Assembly (NCBI GenBank): GCA_019322375.1
Contig: JAHWIP010000093.1
Location: 1-40,398, forward strand
DNA: 40,398 nucleotides
Direction: 5' to 3'
Source of the DNA: Candidatus Woesearchaeota archaeon
GTDB taxonomy: Archaea > Nanobdellota > Nanobdellia > Woesearchaeales > SM23-78
A program made the translations under genes and the position numbers. A model generated the notes under the pieces. That model made no database searches. It was not told where the DNA came from and saw nothing but the letters and a program-made list of their open reading frames with translations. Position 1 is the first letter of the stretch; the number at the start of each line of letters is the position of its first letter. Below, piece after piece: positions 1 to 7,086 of this stretch.

Positions 1-1057
1 TGCATTTAACAAAGGTTGCATTTCCATTTTTAAAGAAAACAGCAAGGTCTTTATTGCCCAAATCTTCATCTCTTAGGGAAGCAAAAGGAGTGTCATGGCT
101 AAAACGATAAAATTTCAAGGTACTTGAATCTACAGGTTTTATGTCCTTTTCAAATGCCTTCTCAACAATATCTCTTAAATTCTGTTTTGTATACTTAAAA
201 TTATCTTCCTGTAATTCTTGCCCTGGATTATGCTGCCTGAATATTTCTGGGTCTGTAAGTTGGATTAATGAAGGAGCGTATTGCACTGTTTCATCAAAGA
301 GTTGTTTGGATATTTCTCTTTCTTCTGTTAATCTTCCATGCTTTAATTTTCTTATGGCAAGCTCAAGGGTCTGGCCTGGATAAGAACATCCTAGTTGAGC
401 TTCTGTTGCAAGGCATAATGAGTAACGCGCATCTTCTTTTGCACTTCCTTCTAGCTTTTTTTCATAATCTTTTTTCTTCCTGCCTTCTAATTTATTTATT
501 TCTTTGGAAAACTTTTTTTTCAGGTAATCAAATAGTTTAGGATTATTTCTAAAATAAAAATCATTCTGGAATTCAACTAGTTCTTCAAATTTCTTTAAGT
601 CTTCAGAAGAAAATTCCTTGGGCTTAACATAGTCTCCGTCGAGAGTGATGTATCTCTGGGATTTCTCTGTGTAGCCTGCTATTCTTCTTTCTTCTATGCT
701 TTCAACAGCCAGCCTTGATACTCCTGTGATATTAAAGTTAAAGATTGCATGGTCTGCTACTGAGTGATGCCCCATTCCATAGATAATGTTCTCATTTGAT
801 TTTCTTGCTTTAGTAACATCTTGTGATGCTTCTACTACTAGTTCATTAACATCTTCTGGGCTTCTGCTTATCCTTGCATAGGCTGCTGATAGTATTTCTG
901 GTGTGAATTGTTCTGATAATTCTTCCAGTTCAACAAGAATACGTAATAGTTCTGATCCTCTAAGCCTCGAGGACTCATCTATTCTTTCTCTTAATTCTTT
1001 TATGTCTTTAAGAATATATACAGGAACATTCATTCCTGCTAGTTTGACTTCAACCAT
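1..1057 (-). CDS. thyX: FAD-dependent thymidylate synthase, two-domain ThyX type (3' end outside window)
   Basis: The minus frame stays open from an ATG at 1057 to the window edge (352 residues). It should methylate dUMP to dTMP with FAD and methylene-tetrahydrofolate. Residues 96-103 GHHSVADH match the ThyX GHxSxxEH segment. Residues 123-135 ERRIAGYTEKSQR match the ThyX motif RHRxxSxxxxSxR, with the first Arg replaced by Glu, His by Arg and the first Ser by Gly. An ARYSLCLATEAQLG segment near residue 215 matches the ThyX region that contacts dUMP. After one full domain the chain continues (FYRFSHDTP near residue 317) into what looks like the start of a second ThyX-like domain, as in the long ThyX proteins of about 500 residues. 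GGGGTGG just before the ATG is a good ribosome binding site. The neighbouring dCMP deaminase supplies dUMP. The family is clear; which domain is active cannot be judged here. Confidence 0.87.
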   Translation of the reverse strand, partial: MVEVKLAGMNVPVYILKDIKELRERIDESSRLRGSELLRILVELEELSEQFTPEILSAAYARISRSPEDVNELVVEASQDVTKARKSNENIIYGMGHHSVADHAIFNFNITGVSRLAVESIEERRIAGYTEKSQRYITLDGDYVKPKEFSSEDLKKFEELVEFQNDFYFRNNPKLFDYLKKKFSKEINKLEGRKKKDYEKKLEGSAKEDARYSLCLATEAQLGCSYPGQTLELAIRKLKHGRLTEEREISKQLFDETVQYAPSLIQLTDPEIFRQHNPGQELQEDNFKYTKQNLRDIVEKAFEKDIKPVDSSTLKFYRFSHDTPFASLRDEDLGNKDLAVFFKNGNATFVKC

Positions 1058-1309
1058 TTAACCACCCCGAATCTTTGTTTATTAATTATTTTAAATTCTA
1101 GAGTGGTAAAAATCATCTTTTTTATATATTTTATTGTTTTTTGACGCTAGTCAAAATGCTCAAAAACTTGTTTTTGTTGGTTTTTGAAAAAAATCTCAAA
1201 AAGCCCTGGTTTTTGTTGTGTTTAAAACCCTATATTTCCAGAATATTTCCGAACATTATTGCAAAAATTTATTAAATACCTCAAAATACCCTGCTCTAAG
1301 GAGGATATC
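1058..1309. promoter_or_regulatory. Divergent promoter region between thyX and the kinase/deaminase pair
   Basis: This AT-rich gap separates two divergent units of the same pathway. Rightward, TTTATTAAATA at 1268-1278 is a TATA-like box, with AAGGAGGA (1298-1305) just before the ATG at 1310, which gives a very short leader. Leftward, TTTATATATT at 1121-1130 (AATATATAAA on the minus strand) is a candidate TATA box for thyX. No gene was seen in the gap. Confidence 0.5.
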
Positions 1310-1855
1310 ATGATTATCGGGTTAACCAGTCTTTTAGGAGCAGGCAAGACCAGTGTAGCTGATTACTTGATTAAAAAAGGCTTTGAGTTTTACTCATTAT
1401 CAGATATTATCAGGGATGAGATTAAGAGCAGGGAACAGGAGATTACAAGGCAAAGACTGCAGGTTGTTGGCAATGAGCTTAGAAAAAAGTATGGCAATGC
1501 TGTGCTTGCAAAGAGAATTATAAAGAAATTAGAGCCAGGAAAGGCTTATGTTATTGACTCTATAAGAAACCCTGCTGAGATACAGGTTTTAAGAAAATTA
1601 AAAGGGTTTACTCTTGTATTCATTGATGCTCCTATAGAGATAAGGTTTGAAAGGATAAAGGATAGGAAAAGAGAGCAAGACCCTATGACTTTTGAGAAGT
1701 TTAAAAAGGCAGAGCAAAAAGAGCTTGAAAGCCCAGACTCTGCTAATCAGCAATTATTAAAATGCAGGGACATGGCTGAATTCATAATCACAAATAATTC
1801 AAGTTTTGAAGAGCTTTATAAAAAGATTGATGAATTATTATCGGGGTTAAAATGA
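1310..1855 (+). CDS. P-loop (deoxy)nucleotide kinase-like protein paired with dCMP deaminase
   Basis: This is a 181-residue P-loop kinase-fold protein. Walker A is GLTSLLGAGKTS at residues 4-15. A DSIRNPAEIQVLR segment and a basic LID-like stretch (RIKDRKREQ) resemble dephospho-CoA and dNMP kinase relatives. I chose the ATG at 1310 because AAGGAGGA lies 4-11 nt upstream and the Walker motif starts there; an upstream in-frame ATG at 1259 falls inside the promoter. The stop overlaps the next start (ATGA), so the two are translationally coupled. In eukaryotic Dcd1 and bacterial AvcD-type proteins a similar P-loop domain is fused to the N-terminus of a dCMP deaminase, and here the same pair is split. 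The substrate is not known; a role with dNMPs is inferred from position. Confidence 0.75.
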   Translation: MIIGLTSLLGAGKTSVADYLIKKGFEFYSLSDIIRDEIKSREQEITRQRLQVVGNELRKKYGNAVLAKRIIKKLEPGKAYVIDSIRNPAEIQVLRKLKGFTLVFIDAPIEIRFERIKDRKREQDPMTFEKFKKAEQKELESPDSANQQLLKCRDMAEFIITNNSSFEELYKKIDELLSGLK

Positions 1856-2407
1856 GTGAAAAGAAAAAAAATAAAAGACCCAGCAAGGATGCCTATTACA
1901 TTAACATTGCAAAGTCAGTAGCAGCAAGAGCCACATGTATGAGTGTTAATTTTGGAGCTATTGTGGTAAAGAATGACCAGATAATAGCAACAGGATATGT
2001 TGGTGCTCCTAGGAAAACCATGGACTGCCTTGAAAGAGGCAAGTGTCTTAGAAGAGAGTTAAAGGTTCCTTCAGGCCATAGATACGAACTCTGCCGAAGC
2101 GTGCATGCTGAGATGAATGCTATTATTAATGCTGCAAGGGCTGGAGTAAGCCTGCTAGGAGGAGACATATATATACGGCAAGAAGATATACCAAGGACAA
2201 GACCAAGACCTGGATGTTGTTCCTTGCTTTATATGCAAGAAGATGATTCTTAACAGCGGTATTAAAAGGGTTATTACAGGTACCAAAGACAGTGGTTATA
2301 AAATCTTTAATGTTGAGGACTGGATTAAGGACTGGCAGAAGAAAGACATGCTTGATGACATGGACTTGTATAATGCCCAGTACTATGTGAAGGAAGGTGA
2401 GGAATAA
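1852..2407 (+). pseudogene. dCMP deaminase, frameshifted in a TA run
   Basis: Zinc-dependent deoxycytidylate deaminase converts dCMP to dUMP, the ThyX substrate. Residues 85-87 HAE are the zinc/catalytic motif, preceded by GAIVVKNDQIIATGY. The open frame from 1852 stops at 2253 after switching to an unrelated tail. Skipping to the other frame at the TATATATA run (about 2167-2174) restores the family sequence, including the second zinc motif PCFICKK and a C-terminal part ending with TAA at 2405-2407. One extra TA unit would give the expected GGDIYIYGKK and a protein of about 185 residues. This is either a sequencing or assembly slip or a genuine 2-nt deletion; the rest of the downstream frame is undecayed, which favours a recent or artificial event. 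The start overlaps the kinase stop. Confidence 0.8.
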
Positions 2408-2462
2408 AAAAGTAAGCTTAAAAAGAAAGATTTAAATCATAAAACATTTTAATAAAGAATAT

Positions 2463-2783
2463 ATGAAGGTATTATTCATTTGTAATCAGAACGAGAACAG
2501 GAGCAGGACAGCTGAGGAAGTGTTTGGTGGATGGTTTGAAACCATGTCTGCAGGGCTTTACAATGAGAAGCCAGTAAGCGAACAGCAAATGAACTGGGCA
2601 GATATCATTGTTGTAATGGAGGAATCCCAGAGGAAAGAATTAGCAAACAGGTTTCCAAAGCAATACCTGCAAAAACGCATATTATCACTGGACATACCTG
2701 ATATATATTATTTTAACCAGCCAGAACTAGTAGAAGAGCTTAAAAAAAAGATGAATGGTCTAGTTAAGCCACTCATTAAATAA
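2463..2783 (+). CDS. Predicted low-molecular-weight protein tyrosine phosphatase-like protein
   Basis: This 106-residue protein begins MKVLFICNQNENRSRTAEE. Residues 7-13 form a CX5R phosphate-binding loop (C7, R13, followed by Ser) at the end of the first beta strand, as in low-molecular-weight tyrosine phosphatases. A LDIPD segment near residue 77 is like the DIPD element of the short archaeal/bacterial COG4551 relatives. The protein is shorter than the usual 150 residues, which fits that group. A TATA-like AAACATTTTAATAAAG lies just upstream and the transcript may be nearly leaderless. Activity on protein phosphotyrosine is not shown by the sequence. Its end overlaps a small minus-strand ORF. 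Confidence 0.75.
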   Translation: MKVLFICNQNENRSRTAEEVFGGWFETMSAGLYNEKPVSEQQMNWADIIVVMEESQRKELANRFPKQYLQKRILSLDIPDIYYFNQPELVEELKKKMNGLVKPLIK

Positions 2784-2939
2784 TTTCTTAGCCTTTTTCT
2801 TTGAACTGAATATTCTTGTTTCAGAAATCCCTAGCCCTGATAAGCGTCTTGTAATTTTATACTTTTTTCCTTTACTATTCTCCAACTCAATAATGGAAAT
2901 TTCCCATTTCTTATTAAGGTGTTTCTTTGTTTGTTTCAT
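2760..2939 (-). CDS. Small basic hypothetical protein (59 aa)
   Basis: An ATG at 2937-2939 on the minus strand opens a 59-codon frame ending with TAG at 2760-2762, tail to tail with the phosphatase and overlapping it by 24 nt. The product is Lys/Arg-rich, with alternating hydrophobic strands (KWEISIIELE, KYKITRRLSG) and a C-terminal helix (KKAKKLFNEWLN), which looks like a folded small protein rather than random translation. AT-rich TATA-like sequence lies upstream. I do not recognise a family. Confidence 0.45.
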   Translation of the reverse strand: MKQTKKHLNKKWEISIIELENSKGKKYKITRRLSGLGISETRIFSSKKKAKKLFNEWLN

Positions 2940-3044
2940 TAAAGAAAAAATTTAAGCTGGTGGTTTGAATAATGATATTATAGATTTTCGGAAGAATTAC
3001 GAGGAAAATAATTATTTGCTCACTCACTACGTTCGCGAGAAAAG

Positions 3045-3290
3045 CTAGTAAACTGCCAATAGTTTTTCCTTGCTTGTATGCCCGCTCTTAATCCTTACTC
3101 TTTTCTTCATCAGCTTAGAAAGAAACTTGGTTACCTCTTTGTTGGCTTTGTTCTGCTCAGCAGGGGCAGCTATCTCAACGATAAGGGCTTTCTTTTCATA
3201 ATCATATCCAAGAACATAATTCTTTTTTTTATTGGGCTTAACAATTATTTTTAAATAAGCGTCTCTAACATAATCAGAAGGATTAATCAT
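3045..3290 (-). CDS. DUF167 / UPF0235 (YggU-like) family protein
   Basis: This 81-residue protein matches the DUF167 fold: YLKIIVKPNKKKN, VEIAAPAEQNKANKEVTKFLSKLM and RVRIKSGHTSKEKLL are the family's characteristic segments. The biochemical function of the family is unknown. The ATG at 3290 is chosen because it lies 4 nt after the tfs stop and the family begins here; the open frame continues upstream only inside tfs. It is therefore the second gene of a tfs operon on the minus strand. Confidence 0.85.
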   Translation of the reverse strand: MINPSDYVRDAYLKIIVKPNKKKNYVLGYDYEKKALIVEIAAPAEQNKANKEVTKFLSKLMKKRVRIKSGHTSKEKLLAVY

Positions 3291-3294
3291 TTTT

Positions 3295-3615
3295 TTAGCT
3301 ATAATCTCTCCAGATATGCTTGCACTTGGTGCACTTAAGGAACTTGGTCTCTGGCTCGTCACCTGCTCTCATCTGCTGAGTCCAGTAATAAGCCTTGTCA
3401 TTCCCGCACTCAGGGCACTTGACATCTGTTTCTGGCAAAACATTCTCATCCTCGCTCACAACCTCTACCTTTTTGTCATCCTTAACAATCTTCTCCTTTA
3501 TCTCAGCTGCTGCCAAGTCCTTGGTAGAATACCCACAACTACACGCAAGCACCTTTTTCTTTTTCTCAGTCTTAGGCTTAAGTAATGAGCCGCACTTAGG
3601 GCAAAATATGGCCAT
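3295..3615 (-). CDS. tfs: Transcription factor S (TFIIS-like RNA cleavage factor)
   Basis: Archaeal TFS rescues stalled RNA polymerase by stimulating transcript cleavage. The 106 residues show two zinc ribbons: N-terminal C5, C8, C25, C27 and C-terminal C67, C70, C95, C98. The acidic catalytic hairpin RAGDEPET contains D86-E87, the residues that enter the polymerase active site, so it should be an active factor rather than an inhibitory paralogue. The length is standard. AAATATATAAAC (about 3662-3673 on the minus strand) is the likely TATA box. DUF167 follows in the same unit. Confidence 0.95.
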   Translation of the reverse strand: MAIFCPKCGSLLKPKTEKKKKVLACSCGYSTKDLAAAEIKEKIVKDDKKVEVVSEDENVLPETDVKCPECGNDKAYYWTQQMRAGDEPETKFLKCTKCKHIWRDYS

Positions 3616-3713
3616 GGTAATAAACCCCTTTCTCGTCTATACCTACTTCTCTTAGGAGGTGTTTATATATTTTGTGATTTGCAAACTAAGTTAGACGAAA
3701 AGAGCAGTGAAAG

Positions 3714-4301
3714 TCACTCTTGGGTTTTAGGGTAATCAATTTTATTATAATTCAGAACTTGTACAAGGCTTATCTTGGTTATCACTTTTTGTTGTTCTTC
3801 TTCCAAAGAAACATAGCCGTGGGATTTATTATTATGGTGTGTTGTGGAAATGCCAATAAGCCCTGGTTGTATTTGGGTTACAAAACCAGCGTATCTTTCA
3901 GGTAAGTCATCCTTTCTTCGAAAGAATGCCCCATTTAAGGATAACATCACAAGGTCTCCTATATGAATTTTTTCTATTGGAGGGATCTCTTTTTTTCCTT
4001 TCTGTCTTTTATTAATCAGGCTAAAATAATCCTTGATATAGTGACTAATCCCCACTTTAGTTATTCCTTGTTTTTGCTTTTCTTCTGAAAAAGGATCATA
4101 GCCATGGCTTAAATTAAGATTATGAGATGTAGAGAGACTAATAACTCTATCGGTCAGAGAGATTATAAACCCTGCGTATAGTTCAGGCATTGCATCGCCA
4201 CTCTTCAGAAAGAATTTTCTATCCAAAACCAATCCAATAGCATCTCCCATAGCAACATCATCTATAATTGAACGTTTTCTTTTTTCATCACCCATTTGCA
4301 C
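3714..4301 (-). CDS. Hypothetical protein with two tandem copies of one domain
   Basis: I do not recognise the family. The 195 residues contain an internal duplication: residues about 18-92 and 114-189 align. Matching landmarks are MGDAIG/IGDLVM, KFF/AFF, PELYAGF/PERYAGF, LSTSH/ISTTH, SHGY/SHGY, SEEKQK/EEEQQK and GITK/VITK. Each unit looks like a small beta-rich domain with a conserved His-containing SHGY element. There is no signal peptide or membrane segment, so it is probably cytoplasmic. It stands alone between tfs and the signal peptidase gene. An alternative start is Met3. Confidence 0.7.
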   Translation of the reverse strand: MQMGDEKRKRSIIDDVAMGDAIGLVLDRKFFLKSGDAMPELYAGFIISLTDRVISLSTSHNLNLSHGYDPFSEEKQKQGITKVGISHYIKDYFSLINKRQKGKKEIPPIEKIHIGDLVMLSLNGAFFRRKDDLPERYAGFVTQIQPGLIGISTTHHNNKSHGYVSLEEEQQKVITKISLVQVLNYNKIDYPKTQE

Positions 4302-4375
4302 CCCTCCATAATAGTAAAGTTATCAAAGAGAGAACTAATTCGATTATATAAAACTTTCTGATATAGAAAAAGAGT

Positions 4376-5029
4376 TCAACCCGCAGGACTAAACAAATAA
4401 TATATCCCTGTAAGCTTCATTAAGTCAACAAACCATATCTTTACATAGCCCAGCCAGGGCACTCTCATGACTGCTCTGCCAAGGATTTGTTTTTCAAGCA
4501 CTCTTGTTTCATCAAGATGCTCATCTCTTATCTGGGCTTTATTATTGTCTCCTTTGGTCTGAAAAACCCACATGCCTTTGTCCTGTTTTTTTATTACTCT
4601 GTGTATGATTGGATAAGGCTTTTTTGACTGAAATACTATCACATCACCTATGTTTATATCCCTTGGTTCTTTGCCTATAAGAAACATTATGTCTCCTCTG
4701 TTAAAACCATTCTTAAAAGGATAAGTCTCAAAATCAGATTTAGTGATGTTTAATGCAAGGTAATAATCCTCATTCTTATCCCACCACTTATCCAGGTTCA
4801 TATGGTGCTCCATACTGTCACTAACAACAGCCACTATTGGAAAATTAGTGCCAAAAACCAAGCCTAAGCCTGGGTAAACAAGGAATTTTATTATTATATA
4901 AGCCAAGATTATGTTGACTATCCAGCTGGCCATGGAATTATCATGCCAGATAAAATACCATAATTTGCCATACCATGTAGTGGGCTTTTTTACTTCTTTT
5001 TTCTTTTTCTTGCTGTTTTTAAAAGGCAT
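4376..5029 (-). CDS. Signal peptidase I, archaeal Sec11/S26 type
   Basis: Membrane-bound signal peptidase removes signal peptides from exported proteins such as the surface proteins encoded at 30.6-37.7 kb. After a Lys-rich cytoplasmic N-terminus there is one membrane segment (about residues 36-58). VVSDSMEHH carries the Ser nucleophile S72. In place of the bacterial Lys, the archaeal/eukaryotic His is present (IIHRVI, H143), and D161 in TKGDNN is the third catalytic residue. NRGDIMFL and IGDVIVF are family strands. The C-terminal VPWLGYVKIWFVDLMKL suggests a second membrane segment. The 217-residue length is normal for archaeal enzymes. Confidence 0.9.
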   Translation of the reverse strand: MPFKNSKKKKKEVKKPTTWYGKLWYFIWHDNSMASWIVNIILAYIIIKFLVYPGLGLVFGTNFPIVAVVSDSMEHHMNLDKWWDKNEDYYLALNITKSDFETYPFKNGFNRGDIMFLIGKEPRDINIGDVIVFQSKKPYPIIHRVIKKQDKGMWVFQTKGDNNKAQIRDEHLDETRVLEKQILGRAVMRVPWLGYVKIWFVDLMKLTGIYYLFSPAG

Positions 5030-5071
5030 AAATAGCTATGAGAAGCAAACCCTTAAAAAAGGTTGCGGTTT

Positions 5072-5121
5072 CTGTCATGGTTTTTTACCATGACAGCTCA
5101 AAAATCCTTCAATGGATTTTT
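5072..5121. repeat. Two adjacent perfect hairpins in a divergent intergenic region
   Basis: CTGTCATGGT (5072-5081) and ACCATGACAG (5087-5096) form a perfect 10-bp stem with a T5 loop. AAAAATCC (5100-5107) and GGATTTTT (5114-5121) form an 8-bp stem. They lie between the divergent signal peptidase and nmd3 genes, upstream of both candidate promoters (the nmd3 TATA-like CTTTAAATACC is near 5147-5157), so they are unlikely to be ordinary terminators. Confidence 0.6.
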
Positions 5122-5189
5122 GTAGTTGGTACTTATTCCCAAACCTTTAAATACCCTGTTTTCCTACAATTCTAAAAAGAGGGTTATTC

Positions 5190-6092
5190 ATGACTCAGGC
5201 AAAGCTTAATCATTTTATGAAGGATATTCATATATCTTACTGCTCTTGCAGCAAGTATTTTGAAAAGAATAAGTGGAAGCCTTATAATACTATTAAGGAC
5301 CTGGTTTGTAAGAGGATAAGAGAAAAGTATCCTAGGGCTAAACTGGTTTTTGAGGATTTTGAGTTTCCTGACAAGCCTAAGCATAAAGTTGTGAATGAGG
5401 TTGGTGTAAAAACCAAGGGCAAGGAGCATGTTGTTAAGGTTTTTCTTAGGCTTTCAAAGTGTAACATATGTGAGAAGGAAGGAACAGAGTACTATGAAGC
5501 TATTCTTCAGGTCAGATGCCCTAATATCAGGGTTTTGGAGGAGAGTGTTGAGCTCTTAAAGCAAAGGATTGATAACCTAAGGCATAAAGGCGTGTTTATT
5601 AACAAGGTTAAGAGTGTTAATCAAGGCTATGACTTGTACATAACTAATAAAAGGGTTGCTATGAGTCTTGGCAGGGAATTATATAATGCTTATGGAGGCA
5701 TTTACAAGGCCAGCCCTCATCTTTTCTCAAGAAGCAGGCAAACCAGCAAAAATATCTACAGGGTTAATATTGTTGTTAAACTGCCTGGCTTTGAAAAAGG
5801 AGATTTTGTTCTTGATGATAAGGACAGGGTTTACAAGGTTAAGAATGTGGGTAAGAAGATAAAGCTACTGGACTTGGAAAAAAACAGCTTTGTAAATGTT
5901 GACTACAAAAAATTCAAGTACCATATTCTCAGAACCCACAAGACCTATGTTTCAAAGCTTGTTCCTGTTTTTGAAGTGCTTCACCCCTTTGATTTCCAGT
6001 CAACTCTTGTTAAGAACAAGCCAGAGCAAAGACCAGAACTGGGCGATGAAGTAGAAGTGGTTGTTCATAAAGGGGTTTATGTTGTTGGGTGA
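5190..6092 (+). CDS. nmd3: NMD3 family 60S/50S ribosome biogenesis protein, lacking the first zinc knuckle
   Basis: Archaeal NMD3 is related to the eukaryotic 60S export adaptor and is thought to act in large-subunit maturation. Diagnostic is CNICEKEGTEYYEAILQVR (C91, C94), matching the NMD3 CxxC...YYEAIxQLR element, followed by the usual alpha/beta part with DLYITNKRVA and SRSRQTSKNIYRVN. The C-terminal half (LPGFEKGDFVL, VYKVKNVGKKIKLLDL) has the SH3-like and eIF5A-like features of the family. The protein starts directly at a degenerate CSC (C18, C20). Most family members have an additional N-terminal CxxC pair, and no in-frame ATG exists upstream of the promoter. AAAGAGGG precedes the ATG. 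Confidence 0.85.
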   Translation: MTQAKLNHFMKDIHISYCSCSKYFEKNKWKPYNTIKDLVCKRIREKYPRAKLVFEDFEFPDKPKHKVVNEVGVKTKGKEHVVKVFLRLSKCNICEKEGTEYYEAILQVRCPNIRVLEESVELLKQRIDNLRHKGVFINKVKSVNQGYDLYITNKRVAMSLGRELYNAYGGIYKASPHLFSRSRQTSKNIYRVNIVVKLPGFEKGDFVLDDKDRVYKVKNVGKKIKLLDLEKNSFVNVDYKKFKYHILRTHKTYVSKLVPVFEVLHPFDFQSTLVKNKPEQRPELGDEVEVVVHKGVYVVG

Positions 6093-6096
6093 GCTC

Positions 6097-7023
6097 TTAA
6101 TTTCTATAATCTTTTAGTTTATCTATGAATTGTTTTGCTCTTTCACAGGATTTAGGACTAATAGCTCCACATTTCTCTAAAAGTTCAAGCCTTTTAACAT
6201 ACCTTTCATCTTTAGAATCTATGAATAAATAATTTGAGATTTTAAGTTTAGCAATATACTTTAGCACATTTTCATCTATTTTTGGGGGACGAGCATCTGG
6301 ATTTTTATCTAAGATTTCTAGCAATAAGTATAGATCTGTTCCTGTATAAGCTATATCTTCTCTGAGATTATTACCACGAATAGGTCTTATTAATCCATTT
6401 TTTGGTAATATTGTGAAATACTCTTCATCATAAACCTCTCCTGCAACCTGTTTCCATTCACTTTCCAGTTGTTCACGCTCATCTTCAAGACTATAATGAT
6501 AAAGATGAAACAATTCATGCGCAAGGGTTGTGTCTTCTAATGTTGTTGCTATCATATTAAAATTTTCAAGCCTGCCGCCTTCTGGACGAGGAAAATACTC
6601 GTCTTGAAAAAGAAACAAATACTCAAGATTCTTCTCAACCACTTTCCTCATGTTTGGGAAATAAGAAAATATTTTTTCAAGATTATTTTCAAATAGAATT
6701 AAATTAACTAGGGTGTCTTGCCCTACAATGTTAGTATTATAATCTTGTTCAAGAATTCTCTCTAAGTTAGTTTCTCTTTTTTTATCATCACTAATAGCAT
6801 ATAACATTTTATTTTTAATACTGACTTCCTCAACTAACTCTTGAATCATTATATTTTTCTCTCTTATAATGTTTGCTTTGAAAAACCGATCAACAATATA
6901 AACAGTGGTATATGTTAAAAATAGAGTCAGTAATATGTAGAATGGCTTTTTTCTAAAAAAAACAAGATCTTCTTTGCTTTTGCTGGATTCTTCAGATTCC
7001 TTTTTTTTATTTTGTTTTATCAT
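6097..7023 (-). CDS. Membrane-anchored putative zinc metallopeptidase (HExxH)
   Basis: The 308 residues have a Lys-rich N-terminus and one membrane segment (about 27-45), then a large domain that the positive-inside rule places outside the cytoplasm. HELFH at 169-173 is an HExxH zinc motif in a helix (TTLAHELFHLYHYSL). About 50 residues later REDIAYTG (E222, D223) resembles the EDxAE helix that gives the third zinc ligand in several gluzincin families. Family assignment beyond that is not possible by eye. It lies downstream of the DUF460 gene on the same strand with its own TATA-like ATTTATATATG, and ends 4 nt from nmd3, tail to tail. Confidence 0.6.
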   Translation of the reverse strand: MIKQNKKKESEESSKSKEDLVFFRKKPFYILLTLFLTYTTVYIVDRFFKANIIREKNIMIQELVEEVSIKNKMLYAISDDKKRETNLERILEQDYNTNIVGQDTLVNLILFENNLEKIFSYFPNMRKVVEKNLEYLFLFQDEYFPRPEGGRLENFNMIATTLEDTTLAHELFHLYHYSLEDEREQLESEWKQVAGEVYDEEYFTILPKNGLIRPIRGNNLREDIAYTGTDLYLLLEILDKNPDARPPKIDENVLKYIAKLKISNYLFIDSKDERYVKRLELLEKCGAISPKSCERAKQFIDKLKDYRN

Positions 7024-7086
7024 TTAGGAACCAAGAACAGAATGGCATATATAAATATTCTTAAAATTTTGCTACTTCAAAGTAAT

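Noticed and set aside
1852..2253. Programmed frameshifting in dCMP deaminase
   Set aside because: No slippery heptamer with downstream structure was seen, and the shift that restores the family sequence equals exactly one missing TA unit, which a deletion or error explains better.
3010..3045. CACTCACTACGTTCGCGAG as a repeat shared with the vapBC leader (GTGAGCGTAGCGAAC)
   Set aside because: The two sites share only a short, imperfect stretch; without a genome-wide count they cannot be called a repeat family.
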